Source: Betaproteobacteria bacterium Ga0077523
Lineage (GTDB): Bacteria; Pseudomonadota; Gammaproteobacteria; Burkholderiales; Ga0077523
Assembly (NCBI GenBank): GCA_001464695.1
Contig: LNDQ01000112.1
Span: 1 to 64,000, forward strand
Direction of reading: 5' to 3'
DNA length: 64,000 nucleotides
The translations under genes were made by a program, and so were the position numbers. The notes below the pieces were generated by a model. The model searched no databases and was not told the origin of the DNA. It saw only the letters and a list, made by a program, of their open reading frames with translations. Shown one piece after another: positions 26,982 to 36,446 of the stretch; the stretch's first letter is position 1; the number at the start of each line of letters is the position of its first letter.

Positions 26982-27008
26982 AAAACGCCCGCTCGCAGCG
27001 GGCGTTTT
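26982..27008. terminator. Bidirectional terminator
   Basis: AAAACGCCCGCT-CGC-AGCGGGCGTTTT forms a 12-bp stem with A-run and T-run ends, between the convergent M48 protease and cupin genes. A textbook two-way intrinsic terminator. Confidence 0.93.
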
Positions 27009-27027
27009 CATCAATGGCGCGGCACCG

Positions 27028-27495
27028 TCATTCACGCCGGTGCGTGCGCGGATCGTCTTCCTCGTGTACGTACTCGATCTTGGTCGGGCCGGTGCCCTTC
27101 TCTTCCAGGATGACCGCGGTACGCGCCCAACCGTAATAGGCCTTGCCGGTGGGCTTCTGGATCACGGTGCCGGCCTTGTACTCGTTCATCTCTTTCCAGT
27201 TATAGCTCTCGCCCTCGGCGCTCCAGAAGATGCCCTTGAGGATGGTGAGCTCGCGATCGTCGGGGTAGCGCTGCGGGGCGATCTTCATGCCGGAGGGCAT
27301 GCGCAGGCGGATCACGAACGGGCCGGGTTCGTTCGGGTTGCCGGACACTACTGCCACTTCGATCGGACGGGCAAAGCCCGGGACGAAGGACCACTTCAGG
27401 TCCTGGTCGTTGACGGTTTCCGCGGCCAGGGCAGGTCCGGTCGCGGCAATTCCCAGCGCAAATGCGCCGAGCAGACGGGAGAACGTGCGGATCAT
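27028..27495 (-). CDS. Exported cupin-domain protein
   Basis: A 155-residue protein with a signal peptide (LLGAFALGIAATGPALA) and a single cupin-like beta-barrel (GPFVIRLRMPSGMKIAPQRY, ELTILKGIFW, YKAGTVIQKPTGKAYYGWAR). The usual HxH metal signature is not obvious, so metal binding is doubtful. It stands alone between a terminator and a gap of 180 bases in which I see nothing else. No function can be assigned. Confidence 0.75.
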   Translation of the reverse strand: MIRTFSRLLGAFALGIAATGPALAAETVNDQDLKWSFVPGFARPIEVAVVSGNPNEPGPFVIRLRMPSGMKIAPQRYPDDRELTILKGIFWSAEGESYNWKEMNEYKAGTVIQKPTGKAYYGWARTAVILEEKGTGPTKIEYVHEEDDPRTHRRE

Positions 27496-27675
27496 GGGTG
27501 AATCTTCCTCGAAATCGTTGTTGCCGGGATGCGGCTGGCGAATGTGAGCGTGACGGTGCAGTCGACTTCGGATTCTGCGCCTCTTCGGGCAGGAAAATCG
27601 CCCGATTGGTTCCCGGGTTCTTCCGAAGCAACCGCTAGCATAGGTCGCTTCGGGGGAGCGAATAAAGGGGGACCG

Positions 27676-29196
27676 CTAAGCCGCGCGCTTCTTCTGCTGG
27701 GCAGCCTGCGCATGCATCAGCGCGTAGGCGCCGTGGGCCGCGGCTTCCGCCTCGCCGACGTGCACGTCGTGACCCATGTCCTGCAGCACGGAACCCAGGG
27801 CCGACAGGCACAGCATCACATTGTCCGGTCGGCACGAGTAACCCATGGTGCCGAAGCGCCAGATCTTGCCGGCGAGCGGCCCGAGCCCGGCACCGATCTC
27901 GAGGCTGAACTCGGCGAGCAGGCGCTTGCGGACTTCCGCTTCGTTCACGCCCTCGGGCACGCGCGCGGCGTTCATCTGCGGCACGCGATACTGTTCTTGG
28001 ACCAGGTACTTCAACCCCATCGCTTCCAGGCCGGCCTTGAGCGCCGTGTGATGACGGCGGTGCCGCGCCCAGCAATCCTCCAGGCCTTCCTCGCGGATCA
28101 GCAGCAAGGCTTCGTGCAGAGCGAACAGCGAATTGGTCGGCGCCGTATGGTGATAGGTGCGCGTGGTGGCGCCCCAGTAGCCGAGCAGCAGGTTCATGTC
28201 CATGAACCAGCTGTGAATCTTGTCCTTGCGCGCCTTCACACGATCGACCACCTGCTCCGAGAACGACACGGGCGAGAGCCCCGGCGTGCAGGAGAGGCAC
28301 TTCTGGCTGCCTGAGTAGATGGCGTCGATGCCCCATTCGTCCACCAGCACCGGGACGCCGGCCAGCGACGTCACGGCATCGACGATGGTCAGCGCGCCAT
28401 GACGATGGGCCACTTCGACGATCGACTTGGCATCGGACAGGCATCCCGTGGAAGTCTCGGCATGGACGAAAGCGACGATCTTGGCGTCGGGGTTCGCCTT
28501 GAGCGCGTCTTCGACGCGCTGAGGATCCACCGGCGTTCCCCACTCGTGCTCGAGCGTGACCGGGACGCCGCCGCAGCGCACGACGTTCTCCAGCATGCGG
28601 CCGCCGAACACGCCGTTGATGCACACAATCACCTTGTCACCGGGTGCGACCATGTTGACGAAGCAGTACTCCATGCCGACCGAGCCGGGGCCGGAGACCG
28701 GGAAGGTCAGCGGATTCTTGGTCTGGTAGACGTAGCGCAGCAGCCCCTTCAGTTCTTCCATCATCTCGACAAAGACCGGGTCGAGGTAGCCGATGGCCGG
28801 CTGACTCATGGTGGTGAGCACGCGCGGATGGATCTCGGTGGGGCCCGGACCCATCAGGGTGCGCTGGGGCGGATGGAACGACTGGATGCGCTTCGACGGC
28901 AGATACGGGTTCATGGTGTCGCTCCCTGGAATGACGGATCCGAAGAGGTTCTCGTCCTCGCCGCGCGACTTCACCCGGATCGGGCGGCGATGGTTGGCCT
29001 CGTTCAACACTTCGAGGGCCGCAATCTGGCCCTCCGTGACCGCTTCGACCTCCATGGCCCAGCGCGCCGGCACGTAGCCGGACTTCACCCAGTTGCTGAC
29101 CACCGCCCGGTCGAGTTTGAGGCGACGGGCGACTTCGGCCTGGGTGCCGAAATGTTCGACGAGACGTTCGGCGCAGTTCATGGGCAGGGAGTGCAA
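27676..29196 (-). CDS. HTH-alanine/serine-glyoxylate aminotransferase fusion
   Basis: The open frame encodes 506 residues. Residues 7-60 form a Cro/YdaS-like HTH (CAERLVEHFGTQAEVARRLK, then DRAVVSNWVKSGYVPARWAM). From Met95 (MNPYLPSKRIQSF) a complete class V PLP aminotransferase follows, with PLP-binding Lys299 in SGSQKCL and the active-site loop TLMGPGPTEIHPRV. Such enzymes interconvert glyoxylate/glycine with alanine or serine/pyruvate. An AGGGAG ribosome site lies seven bases before the internal ATG (28914), so the enzyme may also be made alone. The linker (RPIRVKSRGEDENLFGSVIP) could be a former intergenic stretch. Confidence 0.85.
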   Translation of the reverse strand: MHSLPMNCAERLVEHFGTQAEVARRLKLDRAVVSNWVKSGYVPARWAMEVEAVTEGQIAALEVLNEANHRRPIRVKSRGEDENLFGSVIPGSDTMNPYLPSKRIQSFHPPQRTLMGPGPTEIHPRVLTTMSQPAIGYLDPVFVEMMEELKGLLRYVYQTKNPLTFPVSGPGSVGMEYCFVNMVAPGDKVIVCINGVFGGRMLENVVRCGGVPVTLEHEWGTPVDPQRVEDALKANPDAKIVAFVHAETSTGCLSDAKSIVEVAHRHGALTIVDAVTSLAGVPVLVDEWGIDAIYSGSQKCLSCTPGLSPVSFSEQVVDRVKARKDKIHSWFMDMNLLLGYWGATTRTYHHTAPTNSLFALHEALLLIREEGLEDCWARHRRHHTALKAGLEAMGLKYLVQEQYRVPQMNAARVPEGVNEAEVRKRLLAEFSLEIGAGLGPLAGKIWRFGTMGYSCRPDNVMLCLSALGSVLQDMGHDVHVGEAEAAAHGAYALMHAQAAQQKKRAA

Positions 29197-29268
29197 AGCG
29201 AGCCGCGAGATTGCCGTATCAAAATGAATTTGACAAGCAATGCTGATCAGCTTGCCCTCAACGCCGGA

Positions 29269-29694
29269 CTACACGCGCGCTTTCGACCTCGTGAGGTTGA
29301 AGGCAACGACGCCGCCCGCCATCGCCGCGATAAAGATCCAGACTCGCGCATCGCCGAAGCCAGCGCTCACCACGGCAGGCCCGGGGCAGAATCCCGACAA
29401 GCCCCAGCCGAAGCCGAACAACAGGCTGCCGGCGATCAGTTCCCAGGTGATGCCGCGGCTGGCGGGCGCCTCGAAGTGCGCGTCAAGTAACGGCTTCGCA
29501 GCCTTTCGTTGGCTCAACCAGTAGGCGAACCCGAACACTGCGAGGGCGCCGCCCATGACGAACGCCAGGCTGGGATCCCAGAACCCGGTCACGTCCAGAA
29601 AGCCGACTACCTTCGCCGGATTGGTCATCTGCGCCACGATCAGGCCAACGGCGAACAGCACCCCGCAGGCGAATGCGAACAGGACCTTGTTCAT
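29269..29694 (-). CDS. YeeE/YedE family sulfur transport protein, C-terminal-half type
   Basis: A 141-residue membrane protein with four helices, corresponding to the second half of a YeeE/YedE transporter. The motif GWGLSGFCPGPAVVSAGFG carries the conserved Cys. Full-length relatives carry thiosulfate or other sulfur compounds across the inner membrane; here the two halves are separate genes. The ATG at 29694 overlaps the stop of the first half (29691) by four bases. Confidence 0.87.
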   Translation of the reverse strand: MNKVLFAFACGVLFAVGLIVAQMTNPAKVVGFLDVTGFWDPSLAFVMGGALAVFGFAYWLSQRKAAKPLLDAHFEAPASRGITWELIAGSLLFGFGWGLSGFCPGPAVVSAGFGDARVWIFIAAMAGGVVAFNLTRSKARV

Positions 29695-30122
29695 AACAAA
29701 CCGCCTTGCCGCAACGCGAATACGGCGATCGCGCCGGTTGCCATGAAGCACAGCGTCGCCACGATCGAGCGCGGCGACAGCCGACCTATGCCGCACACAC
29801 CGTGGCCGCTGGTGCAGCCGTTCCCGAGTTGGGTGCCGTAACCGACCAGCAGGCCGGCGAGCACCATCTGCCATTCGCCGCCATTCAACTCGAAAGCGAT
29901 GTGTTCGTCGAAGGCCAGCTTGGCGACGACGCCCACCGCGAAGAGCCCGGCGACGAACGCGAGCCGCCAACCCCAATGGCCCCGCTCGAAGGTGAGCAGA
30001 CGGCCGAAGATGTTGGAGACGCCCGCGATGCGCCCCAGCCCCCACCAGGTCAGCGCGGCAGCCGTACCGATGAGCGCTCCACCGACCAGTGCGGACCAAG
30101 GGGTGAAGTTGGCGATCGTCAC
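29691..30122 (-). CDS. YeeE/YedE family sulfur transport protein, N-terminal-half type
   Basis: A 143-residue membrane protein, the first half of the split YeeE/YedE transporter. The family signature is [21 protein letters not shown], which includes two Cys likely to contact the sulfur substrate. The GTG start (30122) overlaps the ttcA stop (GTGA), a strong sign of co-translation with the tRNA thiolation gene. The open frame extends upstream through ttcA but is non-coding there. Confidence 0.87.
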   Translation of the reverse strand: MTIANFTPWSALVGGALIGTAAALTWWGLGRIAGVSNIFGRLLTFERGHWGWRLAFVAGLFAVGVVAKLAFDEHIAFELNGGEWQMVLAGLLVGYGTQLGNGCTSGHGVCGIGRLSPRSIVATLCFMATGAIAVFALRQGGLL

Positions 30123-31009
30123 GGAGTACGTACGATGCGCAGCGGTGTCGTCAGCGGCTCGGTGGGTTCCGGATCGAACGCGCGATCGCCATCCGCGTTG
30201 GCTTCGCCGGTGGGCACCAGATTCGCGAAGTCGTACAGCTTCGAATCCGCGAGATGCGATGGCACCACGTTCTGGAGTGCCCGGAACATGTTGTCGAGGC
30301 GGCCGGGGTGCTGTTTCTCCCAGGTCTGCAGCATCGTCTTCACCTGCTTGCGCTGCAGCGTCTCCTGCGACCCGCACAGGTCGCACGGAATGATCGGGAA
30401 CTGCCGCACCTCGGCCCACTCCGCCAGGTCGCTTTCCTTGCAGTAGGCCAGCGGCCGGATGACGACGTGCCTGCCGTCGTCCGACACCAGTTTCGGCGGC
30501 ATGCCCTTCAGCTTCGAGCCGAAGAACATGTTGAGCAGCAAGGTCTCGAGGATGTCGTCGCGGTGATGTCCGAGCGCGATGCGGGTCGCACCGAGTTCGG
30601 CGGCGACCCGGTAGAGCACGCCCCGCCGCAGCCGCGAGCACAGCGAGCACATGGTCTTGCCTTCGGGTATCAGCCGTTTCACCGTGCTGTAGGTGTCCTG
30701 CACCGCGATGCGATACGGAATGCCGAGGCTTTCGAGGTATTCGGGCAGCACGTGCTCTGGATAGCCCGGATGGCGTTGATCGAGATTGACCGCCACGATC
30801 TCGAACGGCACCGGGGCGTGGTCGCGCAGGTTGAGCAGGATGTCGAGCAGGCTGTAGCTGTCCTTGCCTCCGGACAGACACACCATCACCTTGTCACCGG
30901 CGCGAATCATGTCGTAGTCGGCGACGGCCTCGCCCACCAGGCGGCGTAGCCGCTTGGCCAGCTTGTTGTTCTCGAAGGCCTGACGCCTGCTGTCGGCCGT
31001 CGTGGTCAC
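30119..31009 (-). CDS. ttcA: tRNA 2-thiocytidine biosynthesis protein TtcA
   Basis: Adds sulfur to cytidine-32 of certain tRNAs, using ATP and an iron-sulfur cluster. The 296-residue protein has the PP-loop SGGKDS (46-51), the cluster cysteines Cys121 and Cys124 ([11 protein letters not shown]) and the third, Cys209 or Cys212 (PCDLCGSQ). GTG 31009 overlaps the stop of the pteridine reductase gene (GTGA), and homology starts right there ([20 protein letters not shown]). The pteridine reductase-ttcA order is common in betaproteobacteria; the sulfur transporter halves directly downstream suggest a supply role. Confidence 0.95.
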   Translation of the reverse strand: MTTTADSRRQAFENNKLAKRLRRLVGEAVADYDMIRAGDKVMVCLSGGKDSYSLLDILLNLRDHAPVPFEIVAVNLDQRHPGYPEHVLPEYLESLGIPYRIAVQDTYSTVKRLIPEGKTMCSLCSRLRRGVLYRVAAELGATRIALGHHRDDILETLLLNMFFGSKLKGMPPKLVSDDGRHVVIRPLAYCKESDLAEWAEVRQFPIIPCDLCGSQETLQRKQVKTMLQTWEKQHPGRLDNMFRALQNVVPSHLADSKLYDFANLVPTGEANADGDRAFDPEPTEPLTTPLRIVRTP

Positions 31010-31746
31010 AGGTATATGCTCCGTCCGCCGTCCACGGCGATGATCTGACCGGTAATGTAGGGCGCATCCTGCACCAGGAAGCGCACCGTGCGTGCAACAT
31101 CGTCCGGTTCGCCGGTCCGCTTGAGCAAGGTGGTGTTGACGATGCGCTGGCGGGCGAGCGCGTCGGACCAGGCTTCGTCCTCGGGCCACAGGATCGGACC
31201 GGGGGCCACGCCATTCACCCGGACCTCGGGCCCCAGTTCCCGGGCGAGCGAGCGCGTGAGCGCGGCGAGGCCACCCTTGGCTGTCGAATAGACCGTGTAG
31301 TTCTTCATGGGGCGTTCGGCGTGGATGTCGGCGATATTCACGATGCAACCCTCGGTCTTGCGCAGGTGCGGCGCGGCCGCTTGCGACAGGAACAACGGCA
31401 GCTTGAGATTGGTACCCACGAGGTCGTCCCAGTCCTCCTCCGTGATTTCGCCGACCGGCGTGGAATGGAAGCTCGATGCGTTGTTGATGAGTACGTCGAG
31501 GCGGCCGAAGCGTTGCACGGTGTCGTATACCACCGCCGGCAGGTTGGCCAGATTGAGCAGATCGGCCTGCACCAGCGCCACCGAATCGGTTCGCGTCTGG
31601 TTCAATTCCGCCTGCAGGGCGCGCGCCTCGGCCGCGGAGCTGCGGTAGTGCACCATGAGATTCGCCCCTTCGGCGTGCAACAGCCGGCAGATGGCCGCAC
31701 CCACGCGCCGGGCACCGCCCGTGATCAGCACGACCTTGTTTTGCAT
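31006..31746 (-). CDS. Pteridine reductase (SDR family)
   Basis: A 246-residue NADPH-dependent short-chain dehydrogenase of the pteridine reductase group, thought to reduce dihydro- and other pterins. The cofactor loop is ITGGARRVG, with the Arg replacing the usual Ser/Arg pattern as in PTR1-like enzymes; the active site is YSTAK, with NNAS upstream and VAPGPI downstream. Divergent from midA across 64 bases, and coupled to ttcA below. Confidence 0.88.
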   Translation of the reverse strand: MQNKVVLITGGARRVGAAICRLLHAEGANLMVHYRSSAAEARALQAELNQTRTDSVALVQADLLNLANLPAVVYDTVQRFGRLDVLINNASSFHSTPVGEITEEDWDDLVGTNLKLPLFLSQAAAPHLRKTEGCIVNIADIHAERPMKNYTVYSTAKGGLAALTRSLARELGPEVRVNGVAPGPILWPEDEAWSDALARQRIVNTTLLKRTGEPDDVARTVRFLVQDAPYITGQIIAVDGGRSIYL

Positions 31747-31810
31747 CGGACCGCGACGCCGTAGTTAAATCGGGGACTCCCGGATTCTACTCGACCGACC
31801 CGAAACCCCG

Positions 31811-32971
31811 ATGTTGGCCGTCTCTCCCGACCTCGCGCCCGGCCCCGACGCCGCGGCGCACAGCACCTTGCTCGCCGAACGCATCGGCCAGGCCATCGAC
31901 GCGGCCGGCGGCTGGATCGGCTTCGACCGCTACATGGATCTGGCCCTGTATGAACCGGGCCTGGGCTACTACAACGGCGGTTCGACCAAGTTCGGTGGCG
32001 CCGGCGATTTCGTGACCGCGCCGGAGATCTCGCCGCTGTTCGGCCGCACGCTCGCCCGGCAGGTCGCCCAGATCCTTGGCGTGACCCGCGGTGAAGTACT
32101 CGAGCTCGGTGCCGGCACGGGTCGTCTCGCGGTGGATCTGCTGCGCGAACTCGAACGGTTGGATGCCCTGCCGCCGCGCTATCTGATCCTTGACGTCAGC
32201 GGCGAGCTGCGCGCGCGGCAACGACAGACTATCGGCGACAAGCTTCCCCACCTGCTCGACCGCGTCGTGTGGCTGGACCAGTTGCCGGCGGCGATCGAAG
32301 GTGCGGTCGTCGCGAACGAAGTGCTGGATGCCGTGCCCGTGAACCTCGTCTCGTGGCGCGACGATGGCATCTTCGAACGAGGGGTCGAGCGCATTGGCCG
32401 AGGTTTCGGCTGGGCCGATCGTCCACTCGAGCCCGGTCCCCTCGATGAAGTCGCCCGTGCCCTGCCGATCGATCCGCCCTTCGTGACCGAGATCGGGGTC
32501 CGCGGCAGCGCGCTCGTCGCTTCACTCGCAGAACGTCTGCGGCACGGCGTGCTGCTGATCGTCGACTACGGTTTCGGCAGCAGCGAGTTCCATCACCCGC
32601 AACGCTCGCGCGGGACGCTGATGTGCCACTACCGCCATCACGCCCATGACGATCCGTTCTTCCTGCCGGGCCTGCAGGACATCACGGCGCACGTGGACTT
32701 CACCGCAGTCGCGGAAGCCGGTGTGATGGGTGGCCTGGCGGTACTCGGGTATACGACGCAATCGCGCTTCCTCATCAACAGCGGCATCACCGAGCTCTTG
32801 TCCGCGGAGAATCCCGAAGATGCCGGCCGCTACCTGCCGCAGTCGTCGCAGGCCCTGCGGCTGCTGAGCCCGGCGGAAATGGGCGAGCTGTTCAAGGTGC
32901 TGGCGCTGGGACGGCGGGTGGAGGAACCACTGCTCGGGTTTCCCACAGGCGACTTGTCCCGGTTGCTGTAG
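31811..32971 (+). CDS. MidA-family SAM-dependent methyltransferase (NDUFAF7-like)
   Basis: A 386-residue class I methyltransferase of the MidA/NDUFAF7 family. In mitochondria the homologue methylates an arginine of a complex I subunit; the bacterial target is unproven. SAM motif I is EVLELGAGTGRLAVDLL, and the N-terminal YMDLALYEPGLGYYNGG with FGGAGDFVTAPEISPLFG is highly diagnostic. The pairing with a divergent pteridine reductase gene is a widespread betaproteobacterial context. Confidence 0.93.
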   Translation: MLAVSPDLAPGPDAAAHSTLLAERIGQAIDAAGGWIGFDRYMDLALYEPGLGYYNGGSTKFGGAGDFVTAPEISPLFGRTLARQVAQILGVTRGEVLELGAGTGRLAVDLLRELERLDALPPRYLILDVSGELRARQRQTIGDKLPHLLDRVVWLDQLPAAIEGAVVANEVLDAVPVNLVSWRDDGIFERGVERIGRGFGWADRPLEPGPLDEVARALPIDPPFVTEIGVRGSALVASLAERLRHGVLLIVDYGFGSSEFHHPQRSRGTLMCHYRHHAHDDPFFLPGLQDITAHVDFTAVAEAGVMGGLAVLGYTTQSRFLINSGITELLSAENPEDAGRYLPQSSQALRLLSPAEMGELFKVLALGRRVEEPLLGFPTGDLSRLL

Positions 32972-32988
32972 GTCCGAACCGAAGAGCG

Positions 32989-33111
32989 TGAAACACGAAG
33001 GACGCAAAGGACACGAAGGAACACGAAGAAGGCAAGGACAACGACAAGGAATTGTTCTGGATTAGCCTTTGTTCGCGGATCTTCGTGTCCTTCGAGCCCT
33101 TCGTGTTGCAA
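32989..33111. repeat. Long imperfect hairpin of the ACGAAGGA repeat family
   Basis: The left arm (GTGAAACACGAAGGACGC, then AAAGGACACGAAGGA) pairs imperfectly with the right arm (CTTCGTGTCCTTCGAGCC, then CTTCGTGTTGC, 33081-33111) across about 55 bases. A closely similar element is at 42758-42854. It fills the gap between midA and the dehalogenase gene, ending 20 bases before the latter's ATG. Confidence 0.8.
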
Positions 33112-33131
33112 GAAGTTGATCTGAATTTCCC

Positions 33132-34022
33132 ATGACTGACTACCTCCGCACGCCAGACGACCGATTCGCCAACCTCCCGGGTTTCGCCTTCGAACCACAC
33201 TACCTCGAGTTCGACGGCCTGCGCATGCACTACGTCGACGTCGGCCCCGCGGATGCCAAGGACGTATTTCTCTGCCTGCACGGCGAACCTACGTGGAGCT
33301 ACCTCTACCGCCGGATGATTCCGGCGATCACGGCGGCAGGGCACCGGGTCGTCGCCCCCGACCTGTTCGGTTTCGGTCGCTCCGACAAGCCGGTCGACGA
33401 CGCCTGGTATACGTTCGACACGCACCGCGAATCGCTGCTGCGGTTCATCGAGAGCCTGGACCTCCGCGGTATCACGCTCGTATGCCAGGACTGGGGCGGC
33501 TTGCTCGGCCTCACGCTGCCCATGGACCTGCCCGATCGTTTCTCGGGACTGCTCGTGATGAACACGACCCTCGGCACCGGCGACGTACCCCTGACCGAGG
33601 GTTTCAAGGCATGGCGCCAGTGGGTTGCGAACAACCCCGATCTCGACTGCGGCAAGTTGCTCGCACGGGCCTGCCCTCACCTGACGCCGGCGGAGGCTGC
33701 CGCGTATTCAGCGCCCTACCCCGATCGCAGCTACAAGGCTGGTGCGCGCCGCTTTCCGCAACTGGTACCGGACCGTCCGGACGCACCCGGGGCCGAACTC
33801 TCGCGCCGCGCGCGCGACTGGTGGCGCCGTGAGTTTCGCGGCCGCAGTTTCATGGCGATCGGCATGACCGATCCGGTGCTCGGCCCCGTCGTCATGGAAG
33901 CGTTGCGGGCCGACATCCGCGGTTGCCCGCCGCCCATGCAGGTGGCCGATGGCGGGCACTTTCTGCAGGAATGGGGTGCGCCGGTTGCCGCAGCGGCTTT
34001 GCGCCACTTCGCCGCAGGTTGA
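33132..34022 (+). CDS. Haloalkane dehalogenase-type alpha/beta hydrolase
   Basis: A 296-residue hydrolase with haloalkane dehalogenase landmarks: HGEPTWSYLYR (50-60), nucleophile Asp120 in CQDWGG with neighbouring halide-contacting Trp121, a second acid near Asp247 (GMTDPVLGP), and His276 in ADGGHFLQEWG. The enzyme would cleave carbon-halogen bonds to give alcohols. Asp rather than Ser as nucleophile sets it apart from esterases. The real substrate is unknown; members of this clade often have low activity on model haloalkanes. Confidence 0.9.
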   Translation: MTDYLRTPDDRFANLPGFAFEPHYLEFDGLRMHYVDVGPADAKDVFLCLHGEPTWSYLYRRMIPAITAAGHRVVAPDLFGFGRSDKPVDDAWYTFDTHRESLLRFIESLDLRGITLVCQDWGGLLGLTLPMDLPDRFSGLLVMNTTLGTGDVPLTEGFKAWRQWVANNPDLDCGKLLARACPHLTPAEAAAYSAPYPDRSYKAGARRFPQLVPDRPDAPGAELSRRARDWWRREFRGRSFMAIGMTDPVLGPVVMEALRADIRGCPPPMQVADGGHFLQEWGAPVAAAALRHFAAG

Positions 34023-34030
34023 CCAGCCCG

Positions 34031-35152
34031 TCAGGCAGTCCCCCACACCTCACGCGCGGTCTCCGTGACCAATCTCAGCTTGGTCGCCTGGGATTCGCGA
34101 GCGATCTCGTTGCCGTGCACCGTGCTCGAGAATCCGCACTGGGGCGAGAGGCATAGCTGATCCAGCGGGACGAATCCGGCGGCCTCGTCGATGCGACGCT
34201 TCAGCTCGTCCTTCGATTCCAGCGTGCCCACCTTGGTCGACACCAGGCCGAGGACCACGATCTTGCCCTTCGGTACGAACCGCAGCGGTGCGAAGGTCCC
34301 GGAGCGCGCATCGTCGTATTCGAGAAAATAGCCGTCCACTGCGAGATCGTTGAACAGCACTTCAGCCACGGGCTCGTAGCCGCCTTCGGCGACCCAGGCG
34401 CTCTGGAAATTGCCCCGGCACAGATGGACGCAGACGGTCATGCCGGAAGGCCGGTCGGCGATCGCGGCGTTGATCAAGCGTGCGTAGCGCCGCGGCAACT
34501 CGTCCGGATCGTCGCCGCGCTGGCGCGCGCCTTCGCGCATCTTCGCATCGCAGAGATAGGCCAGGTTGGTGTCGTCGAGCTGCACGTAGTTGCACCCCGC
34601 CGCACCGAGTTGCCGCAGTTCTTCGCGGTAACACGCCGCCACGTCGTCGTAGAACGCTTCGAGATCCGGATAGGCCTCCTTGCTGATGGCCCCGCGGCCG
34701 CCGCGAAAGTGCAGCATGGTGGGCGATGGGATCGTGACCTTCGGCGTGCGCTGGGTGGCCGATCGCAGGAAGCGGAAATCCTCGACCTGGATCGCCTGCA
34801 CGTGGCGCAGCTTCTGCGTGACGTGCATCACGGGCGGGGCGAAATTCACCTCGGTGCCGAGGGCATTGCGGAAACTGGTGGCGATGCCGCCGCGCGTTTC
34901 CACGCCTTCCAGCTGTTCGAGGAAGTCGACGTGGAAATAGGTGCGGCGGAATTCGCCGTCGGTGATGCCGTTCAGTCCCAGGTCCTCCTGGAAGCGGACA
35001 ATGTCGCGGATGGCGACATCTTCGGCCTCACGCAGTTGCGCCTTCGGCAACGATCCGGCGCGGAACTTCGCGCGCGCCTCGAGCAAGGTCGCGGGTCGCA
35101 GGAAGCTGCCGACGTGATCGGCCCGGAACGGCGGTATCTTGCGCTGCGTCAT
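34031..35152 (-). CDS. MetE-like (cobalamin-independent) methionine synthase-family protein
   Basis: A 373-residue protein resembling only the C-terminal catalytic half of MetE. The zinc ligands are visible as HLC (TVCVHLCRGNF) and the distal Cys in SPQCGFSS; QLDDTNLAYLCD is another family stretch. Stand-alone proteins of this length are annotated as methyltransferases acting on homocysteine or other thiols, and the methyl donor is unproven. The ATG at 35152 is preceded by GAGGG; the open frame upstream is not conserved. It is divergent from the amino-acid transporter operon. Confidence 0.85.
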   Translation of the reverse strand: MTQRKIPPFRADHVGSFLRPATLLEARAKFRAGSLPKAQLREAEDVAIRDIVRFQEDLGLNGITDGEFRRTYFHVDFLEQLEGVETRGGIATSFRNALGTEVNFAPPVMHVTQKLRHVQAIQVEDFRFLRSATQRTPKVTIPSPTMLHFRGGRGAISKEAYPDLEAFYDDVAACYREELRQLGAAGCNYVQLDDTNLAYLCDAKMREGARQRGDDPDELPRRYARLINAAIADRPSGMTVCVHLCRGNFQSAWVAEGGYEPVAEVLFNDLAVDGYFLEYDDARSGTFAPLRFVPKGKIVVLGLVSTKVGTLESKDELKRRIDEAAGFVPLDQLCLSPQCGFSSTVHGNEIARESQATKLRLVTETAREVWGTA

Positions 35153-35283
35153 GATGATCCCTCGAGGGTGGCACCGCATTCTCGCCCAACTTCGCGGTGC
35201 GCATCGGCGTGCGTGCAATAATCGACCGACATCGAGAGTGACCGGCGGCCACGGGAACGCCGGCGTCGAGGAGGAGAGCGTTC

Positions 35284-36413
35284 ATGTCGGGAAGACTGTG
35301 GGGCGCGCTGAGGACGTGGTCAAGGTCGGCATGATCGCCGAGATGAGCGGCCCGTTCGCGGAGACCGGACGCCAGATGGTGAACGGCGCCAAGGCCTATC
35401 AGAAGGTCTACGGCGACAGCGCCGGCGGTCGCAAGGTCGAGCTCATCGTCAGGGATTCCACCGGCCCCGCGCCGGAGGTGGCCAAGCGCCTCGCGCAGGA
35501 ACTTCTCGTCAACGACAAGGTGGATTTCCTTGCCGGCTTCGGCCTGACGCCAAACGCGCTGGCCGTCGCTCCGCTCGCCACGGAAATGAAGAAGCCCATG
35601 ATCGTGATGAATGCAGCCACTTCGGTGATCACGTTGAAGTCGCCGTACATCGCACGCGTCTCGTTCACGCTGGCGCAGGTCGCCGCCCCGCTCGGCACGT
35701 GGGCCGCGAAGAACGGCATCCGCAAGGTCTACACGCTGGTTGCGGACTACGGCCCGGGGATCGATGCCGAGACCGCGTTCAAGAAGGCGTTCATCGCCGG
35801 CGGCGGCGAGATCGTCGGCGAAGTGCGCACACCGCTGCGCAACGTCGAGTTCGCGCCGTATCTGCAACGCATCAAGGACGCGCGGCCTGAAGCGGTGTTC
35901 ATCTTCCTGCCGGTGGGCGAACAACCCGTGGCGTTCATGAAAGGCTTCTCGGAACGCGAGCTCGACAAGGCCGGCATCCGGTTGATCGCGACCGGCGACG
36001 TCACCGAAGACGGGCAGCTCGAAGCGATGGGCGAGACGCCGCTGGGCGTCGTGACCACCCATCACTATTCCGCCGCCCACGACAGCGCGCAGAACCGGAC
36101 CTTTCTCAAGGCCTTCGCGGAAGTCGCCGGGTCGGACTTCAAGCCGAATTTCATGGCGGTCGGTGCGTGGGACGGCATGGCCGCCATCTACGAGGCAATC
36201 CGCCGCAACGGCAACGGGCCGATCGACGGCGACCGCGCCCTGGCGACGCTGAAGGGTCTCAAGCTCGACAGCCCGCGCGGACCCATCATGATCGATCCGG
36301 AAACGCGAGACGTCGTGCAGACAGTGTACGTGCGCCGCGTGCAGAAGCGTGGCGGCCGCGTGTTCAATGTCGAGTTCGAGCAGTTCCCCAGCGTGAAGGA
36401 TCCCGGCAAGTAA
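35284..36413 (+). CDS. Branched-chain amino-acid ABC transporter binding protein, N-terminus disrupted
   Basis: Periplasmic binding protein of the HAAT family. The mature region is intact from AEDVVKVGMIAEMSGPFAET to the end, with FLAGFGLTPNALAVAPLA and MNAATSVITLKSPYIARVS. But the only start with a strong ribosome site (GAGGAGGAGAGCG before ATG 35284) reads MSGRLWGALRTWSRSA and stops, in a different frame from the mature protein. No signal peptide is present in the long frame. A small deletion in the signal-peptide region, perhaps between CGCGCTG repeats, would explain this. If it is real, the protein would not be exported. It heads the livHMGF-type operon. Confidence 0.75.
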
Positions 36414-36446
36414 CGTGGTGCTCCGGACCGCGCACCCGTCTTCGTG

